Source: Streptomyces sp. DSM 110735
GTDB lineage: Bacteria; Actinomycetota; Actinomycetes; Streptomycetales; Streptomycetaceae
Reading direction: 5' to 3'
Assembly: GCF_016482685.1 (NCBI RefSeq)
Contig: NZ_JACYHF010000001.1
Coordinates: 310,001-374,000 of the forward strand
Length of the DNA stretch: 64,000 nucleotides
Positions 8,748 to 16,638 of this stretch are shown one piece after another. Numbering within the stretch: position 1 is the first letter of the stretch; the number at the start of each line of letters is the position of its first letter. The position numbers and the translations under genes were made by a program. The notes under the pieces were generated by a model. That model did not search any database. It saw only the letters and a program-made list of their open reading frames with translations, and was not told where the DNA came from.

Positions 8748-9832
8748 GGATGCGGGGCGACCGGGGTCGCCGGGGTCGCGCGGGCGATGGTGATCAGACG
8801 GTCCGTGAGCTGGAGGGTGCCGACGGACGGGTCGTCGTAGCCGAGCACCCGATGACCGCGCAGGACGCTCACCACCAGGTCCTCGACCTCGCGCGGGGTC
8901 TTGCCCGCCTCGGCGCGGACCACGGGGCGTTCCACGATGTCCATCCCGCTGCCCTGCTGGATCAGGTCCTCCATCACCATGCCGGCGGCGGGGCTGAGCA
9001 CCGAGAGACCGAGCAGCCGCCCCGCAGCGGCGGAGCTGGTGATCACGGCGTCGGCGCCGGACTGCTTGAGCAGCGGGGCGTTCTCCTCCTCGCGCACGGC
9101 GGCCACGATCTTGGCGCCCCGGTTGAGCTGCCGGGCCGTCAGGGTGACCAGCACGGAGGTGTCGTCGCGCTGCGGGGCGATGATGATCTGCCGCGCCTTG
9201 TGCACCTCGGCGCGGCGCAGGACGTCGCTGCGGGTGGCGTCGCCGACCACGCCCGCGTACCCCTCGGCGGTGGCCGCGTCGATGGCCTTGGAGCTGGGGT
9301 CGATCACGACGACCTGCTCGCTCTTGAGTCCCGTGGCGCACACGGTCTGGATCGCCGAGCGGCCCTTCGTGCCGAAGCCGATGACGACGGTGTGGTCGCG
9401 CAAGGTGGACCTCCAGCGGTTCAGGCGCCATTCCTCACGGGTGCGTTCGGTGAGGACTTCCAGCGTGGTGCCGACCAGGATGATCAGGAACAGCACGCGC
9501 AGGGGCGTGATGACGAGGATGTTGGTGAGCCGGGCGCTGTCGCTGACCGGCGTGATGTCGCCGTATCCGGTGGTGGAGAGGGTGACCGTGGCGTAGTAGA
9601 ACGCGTCGAGCAGATCCACCGGGCCGTCGGAGTTGTCGTGGTAGCCCGCGCGGTCGGCGTAGACGACGAAGGCGGTCCCGACCAGCACCAGCAGCGCCAT
9701 GACCAGCCGTTTGGCCACCTGGCGGATCGGACGCTCCACCGCTTTTCTGGGGAGCTTGATCCGATGGGTCACCAGATGGTCGCCGGTCTGGCGGGCTATG
9801 GCGTCATGGCCCGGAAGTTTCACGTGAAACAC
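8726..9832 (-). CDS. two-TM potassium channel with RCK (TrkA-N) regulatory domain
   Basis: About 368 residues. The N-terminal part has a basic segment, TM1 (~VAKRLVMALLVLVGTAFVVY), the selectivity filter TTGYGD and TM2 (ITPLRVLFLIILVGTTLEVL), then an RCK domain with a Rossmann nucleotide-binding motif (VVIGFGTKGRSAIQ) and a second regulatory part. This is the MthK-type layout of a gated K+ channel. GTG 9832 was chosen because it follows the moeA end closely; a GTG eight codons upstream (9856) is the alternative. Either start overlaps the moeA 3' end, implying translational coupling. A perfect parS lies over the first codons. Confidence 0.88.
   Translation of the reverse strand: MFHVKLPGHDAIARQTGDHLVTHRIKLPRKAVERPIRQVAKRLVMALLVLVGTAFVVYADRAGYHDNSDGPVDLLDAFYYATVTLSTTGYGDITPVSDSARLTNILVITPLRVLFLIILVGTTLEVLTERTREEWRLNRWRSTLRDHTVVIGFGTKGRSAIQTVCATGLKSEQVVVIDPSSKAIDAATAEGYAGVVGDATRSDVLRRAEVHKARQIIIAPQRDDTSVLVTLTARQLNRGAKIVAAVREEENAPLLKQSGADAVITSSAAAGRLLGLSVLSPAAGMVMEDLIQQGSGMDIVERPVVRAEAGKTPREVEDLVVSVLRGHRVLGYDDPSVGTLQLTDRLITIARATPATPVAPHPRPLPGG
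9817..9830. promoter_or_regulatory. parS: parS site (ParB binding), perfect 14-mer
   Basis: GTTTCACGTGAAAC is the canonical bacterial parS palindrome. It spans the moeA stop codon (9820-9822) and the first codons of the K+ channel gene, so it also dictates the last MoeA residues (Cys-Phe-Thr). ParB loaded here would help origin-region organisation and segregation. Confidence 0.93.
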
Positions 9833-11211
9833 ACCCCGATTCCGCCCGCCGCCCACGGCAGATCGAGCAGTTCCGCCCCGGCGCCCTGCGGGGAGCCGCC
9901 CGGCGGTACGACGGCCAGCGCGTCGGCGGCGGCGATCCCGCGCAGCATGGCCGGGCCGTTGTAGTGCAGCGGTACGGCGTGGTCGCCGCGCAGCGCCACG
10001 GGGGCCAGCTTCGTGTCGTGCGGGTGCCCCGGCACGGGTTCCGGCAGCGGCAGCGCGTACGGCTCGGGTGCCGGACGGGCCGCCAGGGTGCGCAGCAGGG
10101 GCTCGGCGAGCGTGATCAGTCCGGAGACCGCCGCGAGGGGGTTGCCGGGCAGCCCGACGAGGTGCCGTCCGTCCTTGATCCGCGCCAGCAGCATGGGGTG
10201 GCCGGGGCGTACCGCGACCCCGTCCACGAGGAGTTCGGCGCCGAGGGCGGCGAGGGTGGGGTGCACCTGGTCGACCGGTCCTCCGGCGGTGCCGCCGGTG
10301 GTGACGATCAGATCGGCGCGCGAGGAGGTGATCGCCTTGCGCAGCGCCTTGGCGTCGTCGCCGAGCCGTCGTACGGCGGTCACCTCCGCGCCGAGCGCGC
10401 GCAGCCAGGGGGCGAGCATCGGACCGAGCGCGTCGCGGATCAGTCCGTCGTGCGGCAGTCCCTCGGTGAGCAGTTCGTCGCCGAGGACCAGGATCTCGAC
10501 GCGTGGACGCGGGACGACGGCGAGGGTGTCGTACCCGGCCGCCGCCGCGAGACCGAGCACCGCCGGGGTGACCAGGGTGCCGCTCGGCAGCAACCGGTCA
10601 CCGCTGCGGCACTCCTGACCGCGCGGCCGGATGTCCTGACCGTGGCTCATTTCCTCGGTGGCGTGCAGCCGTCCCTGGGTGTCCGTGCGGCCGTGCTCGC
10701 TGCGCAGGACGGCGGTGACCCCGGCCGGGATGCGGGCGCCGGTCGCGATGGACACGGCTTCGCCGTCGGTGAGCGCCTCGTGCGGGGCGTGCCCGGCGAG
10801 CACACCGGACTCCCGCACCTGCCAGGGTCCGGGTCCGGCGACCGCCCAGCCGTCCATCGCGGAGGTGTCGAAGGAGGGCAGGTCGCTGAGCGCGTCCAGC
10901 GGAGCCGCCAGGACCTTGCCGAGGGCGTCGGCGAGGGACACCGAGACCGGTTGGCGGCGGCTGGTGGCGCGGACAGCCCGGGCGGCGATCTCGCGGGCGC
11001 GGGGCCAGGAGGTGGCGTCGGCGTGTCCGCCGTGGGACCGGTGCCCGGCGCCGGAAGCGGAGGGGGTGTCCGGGGTGGAGGGGTGCGTGGCGGCGGGCGG
11101 GTGCGCGGGGGTCGTCGGCGCGGGCCGTACGAGGGCCAGTGCCTCCTCCACGTCCAGGTCGTCGAGTTCGTCCCCGGCGGAGGACCCGGCGCGGGTGCCG
11201 GGGGCGGTCAT
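9820..11211 (-). CDS. moeA: molybdopterin molybdenumtransferase MoeA
   Basis: 463 residues. It inserts molybdate into adenylylated molybdopterin to form molybdenum cofactor. Recognisable segments are SFDTSAMDGWAV, GARIPAGVTAVLRSE, the MoCF-like domain EILVLGDEL...TTGGTAGGPVDQ and GLPGNPLAAVSGL. The first ~65 residues are a Pro/Thr/Gly/His-rich extension not needed for the fold. ATG 11211 overlaps the upstream mobA stop as ATGA, so the two are translationally coupled. The C-terminus is encoded by a parS site. Confidence 0.92.
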   Translation of the reverse strand: MTAPGTRAGSSAGDELDDLDVEEALALVRPAPTTPAHPPAATHPSTPDTPSASGAGHRSHGGHADATSWPRAREIAARAVRATSRRQPVSVSLADALGKVLAAPLDALSDLPSFDTSAMDGWAVAGPGPWQVRESGVLAGHAPHEALTDGEAVSIATGARIPAGVTAVLRSEHGRTDTQGRLHATEEMSHGQDIRPRGQECRSGDRLLPSGTLVTPAVLGLAAAAGYDTLAVVPRPRVEILVLGDELLTEGLPHDGLIRDALGPMLAPWLRALGAEVTAVRRLGDDAKALRKAITSSRADLIVTTGGTAGGPVDQVHPTLAALGAELLVDGVAVRPGHPMLLARIKDGRHLVGLPGNPLAAVSGLITLAEPLLRTLAARPAPEPYALPLPEPVPGHPHDTKLAPVALRGDHAVPLHYNGPAMLRGIAAADALAVVPPGGSPQGAGAELLDLPWAAGGIGVCFT

Positions 11212-12134
11212 CCGGCGTCCGGAGCGGTGTCGCTCCCGCTGTGCTCGGCCTCCCAGCGCAGGGCCAGGGAGGCGACCTTCCCGGCGGCTTCGGCGATGGC
11301 CTCGGCGTCGCCCTTGCCCTGGGCGGCGGCGTATCCGACGAGGAAGGTGGTGAGCGGGGCGGCGGGGCGGGCCACGCCGTGCGCGACGTCACGGGCCACG
11401 TCGAGCAGGACCCGGGTGTCCACGTCCAGGTCGATACCGAGTTCGTTCTTGACTGCGGTGATCCATTCGTTCAGCACGTGCCCATGCTCCCTGATGCGCG
11501 CCCTGGCGCGGGAGATGTCGTCCCAGGTGTCGCAGTCGAAGGACGCGAGCGCGTCCGGGACCCGGGTGACGCGCAGCGCGGCGGTCAGCCTGCGCAGCGG
11601 CAGCCCGGTGAGGCCGTCGTGCTCGACGGCGAGGGCGTCGAGCGCCTCGCGCAGCGCGGCGGTGCGATAGGCGGCCACGAGCGGCTGGTCACGCCCGTCG
11701 GCGTCGGTGAGCAGCGCGGCGTCGGCACCGCTCTCCCGCAGCTCGGTCAGCAGCCGCAGCACGGTTCCCTCGTCGAGGAAGGGCAGGTCGGCGGAGAGGA
11801 CCACCGCGCACCCGGCGTCCGTGAGCCGCAGTCCGGCGTCCAGCGCGGCGACCGGTCCGGCGCCGGGCGGCTCCTCACGCGTCCAGCGCACCGGCCGCGC
11901 GGTGGGGCGCGGCTCGGCGACGACGACGGTCCCGGCAGCCCCGGCGCAGGCGGCGAGCACCCGGTCGAGCAGCGGACGGCCACCGACCCGCACGCCCGGC
12001 TTGTCGGCACCGCCGAGCCGCCGCGCGGCACCCCCGGCCAGCACGACGGCGTCGTACGGGATGCCGGTCCCCGGGGCGGAGGACGGGGCGGGACTCGGGT
12101 CGGGGCTCGGGTCGGCGGGGGCGTTGTCGGTCAC
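11208..12134 (-). CDS. mobA: MobA-like molybdenum cofactor guanylyltransferase fused to DUF6457
   Basis: About 308 residues. The N-terminal nucleotidyltransferase domain (~30-215) has the LAGGAARRLGGADK loop and LSADLPFL, typical of MobA, which links GMP to molybdopterin. The C-terminal ~90 residues (NEWITAVKNELGID...VGYAAAQGKGD) form a separate helical DUF6457 domain. GTG 12134 was taken because CATACT lies 6 nt before CGGAGG-GTG, suggesting a leaderless or very short leader. Starts further upstream would run into the terminator hairpin. First gene of the mobA-moeA-channel operon. Confidence 0.85.
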   Translation of the reverse strand: MTDNAPADPSPDPSPAPSSAPGTGIPYDAVVLAGGAARRLGGADKPGVRVGGRPLLDRVLAACAGAAGTVVVAEPRPTARPVRWTREEPPGAGPVAALDAGLRLTDAGCAVVLSADLPFLDEGTVLRLLTELRESGADAALLTDADGRDQPLVAAYRTAALREALDALAVEHDGLTGLPLRRLTAALRVTRVPDALASFDCDTWDDISRARARIREHGHVLNEWITAVKNELGIDLDVDTRVLLDVARDVAHGVARPAAPLTTFLVGYAAAQGKGDAEAIAEAAGKVASLALRWEAEHSGSDTAPDAG

Positions 12135-12156
12135 CCTCCGAGTATGTCCTGTTCGA

Positions 12157-12206
12157 GTGACCGGTGGCCTCGTACGTCCGCTGGGGCGTACGAGGCCACC
12201 GGTCAC
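12157..12206. terminator. very strong terminator after the bkd2 operon
   Basis: A perfect 20-bp stem (12157-12176 with 12187-12206) with a 10-nt loop lies between the E2 stop (12247) and the mobA start (12134). It reads as the operon terminator. Its closeness to mobA means it may also insulate the mobA promoter. Confidence 0.9.
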
Positions 12207-12246
12207 AGCTCAGCTCGGGCGTGCTCGGAGCCGAGTCCCGCCGGGC

Positions 12247-13734
12247 TCAGAGGGTGCGCAGGAGCACCGCCGGTTGTTCGACGCAGTCCGCGACGTACCG
12301 CAGGAAGCCGCCCGCCGTGCCGCCGTCGCACACCCGGTGGTCGAAGGTGAGCGAGAGCTGCACGACCTGGCGCACCGCCAGCTCGCCCTCGTGCACCCAC
12401 GGCTTGGGGACGATCCGGCCGACGCCGAGCATGGCCGCCTCGGGGTGGTTGACGATCGGGGTGGAGCCGTCGACCCCGAAGACGCCGTAGTTGTTGAGCG
12501 TGAAGGTGCCGCCGGTGAGGTCTGCCGGGGTGAGCGTCCCCTCGCGGGCCAGCTCGGTGAGCCTGGCGAACTCGCCGGTCAGCCCCTCGGCGTCCCGCGC
12601 GTGGGCGTCCCGGACCACCGGCACGACCAGTCCGCGCGGGGTCTGCGCGGCGAACCCGAGGTGCACCTGGTCGAGCTGGACGATCTCGCGCGCCTCGGTG
12701 TCCACGTACGAGTTCAGCTCGGGGTGGCGGGCGAGCGCGGCCGTGCAGATGCGGGCGAGCAGCGCGAGCAGGGAGATCTTCGGAGCCCCGGCCGCGTTCA
12801 TGGCGGCCCGCGCGCGCATCAGCTCGGTGGCGTCGGCGTCCACCCAGCAGGTCGCGTCCGGGATCTCACGGCGGCTGCGCGCGAGCTTGTCCGCCACGGC
12901 ACCGCGCACGCCCTTGAGCGGGATGCGGAGCCCGCCGGGAGGTGCGGACGGGGTGACCGGCGCGATGGTGGTGTCCCGAGCCGCCGCCGGGCGGTCCGGT
13001 GCCGCCGTCCTGGCCCGCAGCACGTCCTCCACGTCCGCGCGCAGGATCAGCCCGTCCGGTCCCGAACCGTGCAGCGTGCGCAGGTCCACGCCGTTGTCGC
13101 GGGCGATGCGGCGGACGAGGGGGGAGATGACGGCGACCGGGCCGTCGGGGTGGACGGGGGGCGCGTCCGCTCGATCCGGGGCGGGCGGCGCGGAGGTGCG
13201 CGATGCGACAGGGAAGGCGGGCGGGCGGGGCGCGTCGGTGCGGGACACGTCGCGACGAGACCCGTCCGTGCGGGACACGTCCGTGTGGGACTTGGACCCG
13301 GGGCGGGTCTCCGGCGAGCCGTCCGCGGCGGGCACGCTGCCCGGGCCCGCGCCGATCCCCACGCCGATTCCCGTGCGCACCCTGCGGCGGCGCCCCGAGG
13401 ACGCCCGGGTGCCGTAGCCGACCAGGACGTTGCCCGACTCCTCGCCCGCGGCGTCGGTGGGCTCCGCGGACTCGGATCCCGGCTCGTCCGAGCCGACGGC
13501 GACCGTGATCAGGGGCGCGCCGACGGGCAGTTCGGTGCCCTCCTCGCCGTAGCGCGCGGTGACCACGCCGCCGTAGGGGCAGGGCACCTCGACCATCGCC
13601 TTGGCCGTCTCGACCTCGACCACCGGCTGGTCCACGGCGACCACGTCGCCCACGTCCACCAGCCAGCGCACGATCTCCGCCTCGGTCAGTCCCTCGCCGA
13701 GGTCGGGCAGCTTGAACTCCAGTACCTGTGCCAT
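12247..13734 (-). CDS. bkdC2: branched-chain 2-oxoacid dehydrogenase E2 (dihydrolipoyl acyltransferase)
   Basis: 495 residues. Lipoyl domain at 1-80 with the lipoylated Lys in VETAKAMVEVP; a long Ser/Arg/Asp-rich linker (~90-215) with repeated DVSRTD-like segments; a peripheral subunit-binding domain (SPLVRRIARDNGVDLRTL); and a C-terminal catalytic domain with the HxxxDG motif in TFDHRVCDGG. It transfers the acyl group from E1 to CoA. ATG 13734 overlaps the E1-beta stop (ATGA). Only one lipoyl domain is present. Last gene of the bkdA2-bkdB2-bkdC2 operon. Confidence 0.92.
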   Translation of the reverse strand: MAQVLEFKLPDLGEGLTEAEIVRWLVDVGDVVAVDQPVVEVETAKAMVEVPCPYGGVVTARYGEEGTELPVGAPLITVAVGSDEPGSESAEPTDAAGEESGNVLVGYGTRASSGRRRRVRTGIGVGIGAGPGSVPAADGSPETRPGSKSHTDVSRTDGSRRDVSRTDAPRPPAFPVASRTSAPPAPDRADAPPVHPDGPVAVISPLVRRIARDNGVDLRTLHGSGPDGLILRADVEDVLRARTAAPDRPAAARDTTIAPVTPSAPPGGLRIPLKGVRGAVADKLARSRREIPDATCWVDADATELMRARAAMNAAGAPKISLLALLARICTAALARHPELNSYVDTEAREIVQLDQVHLGFAAQTPRGLVVPVVRDAHARDAEGLTGEFARLTELAREGTLTPADLTGGTFTLNNYGVFGVDGSTPIVNHPEAAMLGVGRIVPKPWVHEGELAVRQVVQLSLTFDHRVCDGGTAGGFLRYVADCVEQPAVLLRTL

Positions 13735-14738
13735 CAGCCCTCGGCCTCCCACTGGAGCCGGGCCACGGCGTCCAGCACGCGGTCGACGCCGGGCAGGTGG
13801 TGCCGCTCCAGCATCGGCGGCGGGTAGGGGATGTCGAACCCGGCGACGCGCAGCACCGGCGCCTCCAGGTGGTGGAAGCAGCGCTCGGTGATCCGGGCGG
13901 CGATCTCTCCGCCCGGCCCGCCGAACCCGGTCGACTCGTGCACGACGACCGCGCGTCCGGTGCGGCGCACGGAGGCGCACACCGTCTCGTCGTCGAAGGG
14001 CACCAGTGAGCGCAGGTCGACGACCTCCAGGTCCCAGCCCTCCGCTTGGGCGGCCTCGGCGGCCTCCATGCAGACCGGGAGGGAGGGGCCGTAGGTGACG
14101 AGGGTGGCGCTGCGGCCGGTGCGGCGGACCACCGCGCGGCCGATGGGCGCGACCTCCTCCGGCTGCTCGGGGTTCCAGGCGTCCTTCGACCAGTACAGGC
14201 GCTTGGGCTCCAGGAAGACCACCGGGTCGTCGGAGGCGATGGCCTCGCGCAGCATGCCGTAGGCGTCGGCGACGGTGGCCGGGGTGAGGACGTGCAGGCC
14301 GGGGGTGGCCATGTAGTACGCCTCGGAGGAGTCGCTGTGGTGCTCGACGCCGCCGATGCCGCCGCCGTAGGGCACGCGCACGGTGATCGGCAGGGGCATC
14401 CGGCCCCGGGTGCGGTTGCGCGTCTTCGAGACATGGCTGAGCAGTTGCTCGAACGCCGGGTAGGCGAACGCGTCGAACTGCATCTCCACCACCGGCCGCA
14501 GGCCGTACATGGCCATGCCGACGGCGGTGCCGAGGATGCCCGCCTCGGCGAGCGGGGTGTCGGTGCAGCGGTCCTCGCCGAACTCCTTGGCGAGTCCGTC
14601 GGTGACGCGGAAGACACCGCCGAGGGTGCCCACGTCCTCGCCCATGACGTGCACGTTCGGATCGGCGGCCATCGCGTCGCGCATCGCGCGGGTGAGCGCC
14701 TGCGCCATGGTGGCGGGCTTGACGGCCACAGTGGTCAT
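13734..14738 (-). CDS. bkdB2: 2-oxoacid dehydrogenase E1 beta subunit
   Basis: 334 residues. Forms the alpha2beta2 E1 with BkdA2. Typical beta-subunit segments are visible: MGEDVGTLGGVFRVTDGL, CTDTPLAEAGILGTAVGMA, MQFDAFAYPAFEQL, LPITVRVPYGGGIGG and the transketolase C-terminal domain (VVDLRSLVPFDDET...VVVHES). ATG 14738 overlaps the BkdA2 stop (ATGA), and its own stop overlaps bkdC2, so all three subunits are translationally coupled, which fits assembly in fixed ratio. Confidence 0.93.
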   Translation of the reverse strand: MTTVAVKPATMAQALTRAMRDAMAADPNVHVMGEDVGTLGGVFRVTDGLAKEFGEDRCTDTPLAEAGILGTAVGMAMYGLRPVVEMQFDAFAYPAFEQLLSHVSKTRNRTRGRMPLPITVRVPYGGGIGGVEHHSDSSEAYYMATPGLHVLTPATVADAYGMLREAIASDDPVVFLEPKRLYWSKDAWNPEQPEEVAPIGRAVVRRTGRSATLVTYGPSLPVCMEAAEAAQAEGWDLEVVDLRSLVPFDDETVCASVRRTGRAVVVHESTGFGGPGGEIAARITERCFHHLEAPVLRVAGFDIPYPPPMLERHHLPGVDRVLDAVARLQWEAEG

Positions 14739-15880
14739 CGACGACCGCCTTCCGGGCCGTCCTGCTCGGCTTCCAGCTCGGCGCGCAGCAGCTCGCGCTG
14801 CTCGCGCAGTTGCGGAGTCGGTTCGGCGTACACGTGGTCGAAGAGTTCCATGGGGTCGAGCGGGGCGTCCTGGTTCATGCGTTCGCGCAGGTCGGCGGCC
14901 ATCGCCTCGGCGTCCTGGCGTACAGCCTCGATCGCTGCCTCGTCGAGCAGTCCGCGCGCGGCGAGGTCGTGCTCCAGCAGCCGGACGGGGTCGTGGGCGC
15001 GCCACGCCTCCACCTCGGCCTCGCCCCGGTAGCGGGTGGCGTCGTCGGCGTTGGTGTGCGCCTCGACGCGGTAGGTCACCGCCTCGACCAGGGTGGGTCC
15101 GCCGCCCGCACGCGCGTGGCGTACGGCGTCGCTCAGCACCTCGTGCACCGCCGCCGCGTCGTTGCCGTCCACCAGGCGGCCCGGCATGCCGTACCCGACG
15201 GCCTTGTGGGCCAGGGAGGGGGCGGCGGTCTGCTTGGCGAGCGGGACGGAGATGGCGAAGCCGTTGTTCTGCACGAGGAAGACGACCGGCGCCTGCCAGA
15301 CGGCGGCGAAGTTCAGCGCCTCGTGGAAGTCGCCCTCGCTGGTGCCGCCGTCGCCGACCATGGCGAGCGCGACCACGTCGTCCCCCTTGAGCCGGGCGGC
15401 GTGCGCGAGACCGACCGCGTGCGGCAACTGGGTGGCGAGCGGGGTGCTGAGCGGGGCCACGCGGTGGGCGTGCGGGTCGTAACCGCTGTGCCAGTCGCCG
15501 CGCAGCAGGGTGAGGGTCTCCACCGGGTCGACGCCCCGGGCGACCACGGCGAGCGTGTCGCGGTAGCTGGGGAAGAGCCAGTCGCGGTCCTCCAGCGCCA
15601 GGGCGGCGGCGACCTCGCACGCCTCCTGACCGGTGCTGGAGGGGTAGACGGCCAGGCGGCCCTGCTTGGTCAGCGCGGTGGCCTGCGTGTTGTACCGGCG
15701 GCCGCGCACCAACTGGGCGTAGAGCCGGAGCAGCAGGTCCGGGTCGGCCTTCGCGGCGGCCTCGGTGCCGAGGACGCGATAGGGCTCGGCGTCGGGCAGC
15801 AGCGGCGCGGGGTCCATACGGGGCTGCCAGGCGGGCGGCGGCGATGGCCGGTACGCGCCCCGCTGCTCCATGACCGTCAT
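14735..15880 (-). CDS. bkdA2: branched-chain 2-oxoacid dehydrogenase E1 alpha subunit
   Basis: 381 residues. ThDP-dependent decarboxylase subunit: VYPSSTGQEACEVAAALAL, the ThDP motif GDGGTSEGDFHEALNFAAVW and LVQNNGFAIS. It also has YRVEAHTNADDATRYR, characteristic of branched-chain E1-alpha phospho-loop regions. It supplies acyl-CoA starters from Val, Leu and Ile breakdown, which Streptomyces uses for branched fatty acids. AGGAGG lies 7 nt before ATG 15880. First gene of the operon, divergent from bkdR across a 160-bp region full of operator-like elements. Confidence 0.93.
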   Translation of the reverse strand: MTVMEQRGAYRPSPPPAWQPRMDPAPLLPDAEPYRVLGTEAAAKADPDLLLRLYAQLVRGRRYNTQATALTKQGRLAVYPSSTGQEACEVAAALALEDRDWLFPSYRDTLAVVARGVDPVETLTLLRGDWHSGYDPHAHRVAPLSTPLATQLPHAVGLAHAARLKGDDVVALAMVGDGGTSEGDFHEALNFAAVWQAPVVFLVQNNGFAISVPLAKQTAAPSLAHKAVGYGMPGRLVDGNDAAAVHEVLSDAVRHARAGGGPTLVEAVTYRVEAHTNADDATRYRGEAEVEAWRAHDPVRLLEHDLAARGLLDEAAIEAVRQDAEAMAADLRERMNQDAPLDPMELFDHVYAEPTPQLREQRELLRAELEAEQDGPEGGRR

Positions 15881-15940
15881 GACGGCACCTCCTCGTGGGA
15901 GTGGCTACGGGAGACGGGTCGGCTGTGACTCGTCTCACCT

Positions 15941-15954
15941 ACCGATTGTTCGGT
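15941..15954. promoter_or_regulatory. TetR-type palindrome, one base different from the paaN operator
   Basis: ACCGATTGTTCGGT matches the paaN-upstream site (18787-18800) at 13 of 14 positions. It lies 61 bp upstream of bkdA2 and 87 bp upstream of bkdR. The likely binder is the TetR protein encoded at 16632-17219; this is inferred from the shared motif only. Confidence 0.55.
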
Positions 15955-15981
15955 CGCCGGTGCATTTTGGCTACTGGCCCC

Positions 15982-16017
15982 TCCAGGCTGTGGACAAACG
16001 GTTCTCCACAGCCTGGA
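15982..16017. promoter_or_regulatory. 13-bp perfect inverted repeat overlapping a DnaA box, bkdR leader
   Basis: Perfect 13-bp arms (15982-15994 and 16005-16017) with a 10-nt spacer lie 24 bp before the bkdR start. The left arm contains TGTGGACAA (15989-15997), a perfect DnaA box. The repeat could be a BkdR autoregulatory operator, a transcript hairpin in the bkdR leader, or both. Confidence 0.6.
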
Positions 16018-16040
16018 ATGAACGCAGGACGTCCACGGCG

Positions 16041-16556
16041 ATGAAGCGGGGGGACATGACACCTGAACAAATGGCCCAGGCGCCGGAGGCGGGCACGGCG
16101 CTGCCCCCGGCGCGACCACTGGACGCCATAGATCAGGACATCCTGAGAATCCTCCAGGCGGACGGCCGCGCCTCGATACGCTCCGTCGCCGACCGCGTCC
16201 ACGTCTCCCGCGCCAACGCCTACGCGCGGATCAACCGCCTGGTCGAGGACGGGGTGATCCGGGGCTTCGGGGCGCGGGTCGACCACGAGCGCGCCGGGCA
16301 CGGCACGTCGGCGTACATCACGCTGAACATCGTCCAGAACACCTGGCGCACGGTCCGCGAGGAGCTGCGGCAACTGCCGGGCGCCTCGCACATCGCCCTG
16401 GTCGGCGGCGACTTCGACGTCCTCCTCCTGGTGCACACCCCGGACAACCGGGCGCTGCGCGAGCTGGTGCTCACCCGGCTCCAGGCGATCCCGGAGGTGC
16501 TGAGCACCCGCACCCTGCTGGTCTTCGAGGAGGAGGACGTGGGACCGGAGGCGTGA
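16041..16556 (+). CDS. bkdR: Lrp/AsnC-family transcriptional regulator of bkd operon
   Basis: 171 residues. The N-terminal winged helix (LDAIDQDILRILQADGRASIRSVADRVHVSRANAYARINRLVEDGVIRG) is AsnC/Lrp-type, followed by a RAM ligand-binding domain (SAYITLNI...ALVGGDFDVLLLV). Such regulators sense amino or oxo acids. Its position divergent from bkdA2B2C2 supports a role as the bkd regulator. The start is uncertain: ATG 16041 has no good ribosome site; ATG 16056 has a G-run directly upstream. The gene ends in a convergent spacer of tandem repeats. Confidence 0.88.
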   Translation: MKRGDMTPEQMAQAPEAGTALPPARPLDAIDQDILRILQADGRASIRSVADRVHVSRANAYARINRLVEDGVIRGFGARVDHERAGHGTSAYITLNIVQNTWRTVREELRQLPGASHIALVGGDFDVLLLVHTPDNRALRELVLTRLQAIPEVLSTRTLLVFEEEDVGPEA

Positions 16557-16568
16557 GGGAGGGGCGCC

Positions 16569-16638
16569 CCGGCCGGGTGGCTCAGTCCGCGCTCCGGCCG
16601 GGTGGCTCAGTCCGCGCTCCGGCCGGGTGGCTCAGTCC
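16569..16638 (-). repeat. 25-bp tandem repeat (2.8 copies) at convergent gene ends, includes a stop codon
   Basis: Units at 16569-16593, 16594-16618 and 16619-16638, each beginning CCGGCCGGGTGGCTCAGTCC. The rightmost holds the TetR stop codon (16632-16634); the other two carry copies of it downstream. Each unit starts with the self-complementary CCGGCCGG, so the array could also act as a terminator between bkdR and tetR. Confidence 0.88.

Noticed and set aside
12157..12206. Operator for mobA
   Set aside because: A 20-bp perfect stem with GC-rich arms just past an operon end is much better explained as a terminator.
11139..13827. Forward-strand open frames over mobA and bkd2
   Set aside because: Antisense shadows; the minus-strand frames carry clear enzyme motifs and overlapping start/stop codons.
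15870..16040. Extended reading frame upstream of bkdR starting at 15870
   Set aside because: It would cross the operator-like repeats and overlap bkdA2's ribosome site; the peptide before codon 58 has no family resemblance.
8682..16638. CRISPR array, considered for the tandem repeats
   Set aside because: Repeats are contiguous, without unique spacers, and no cas gene is present.
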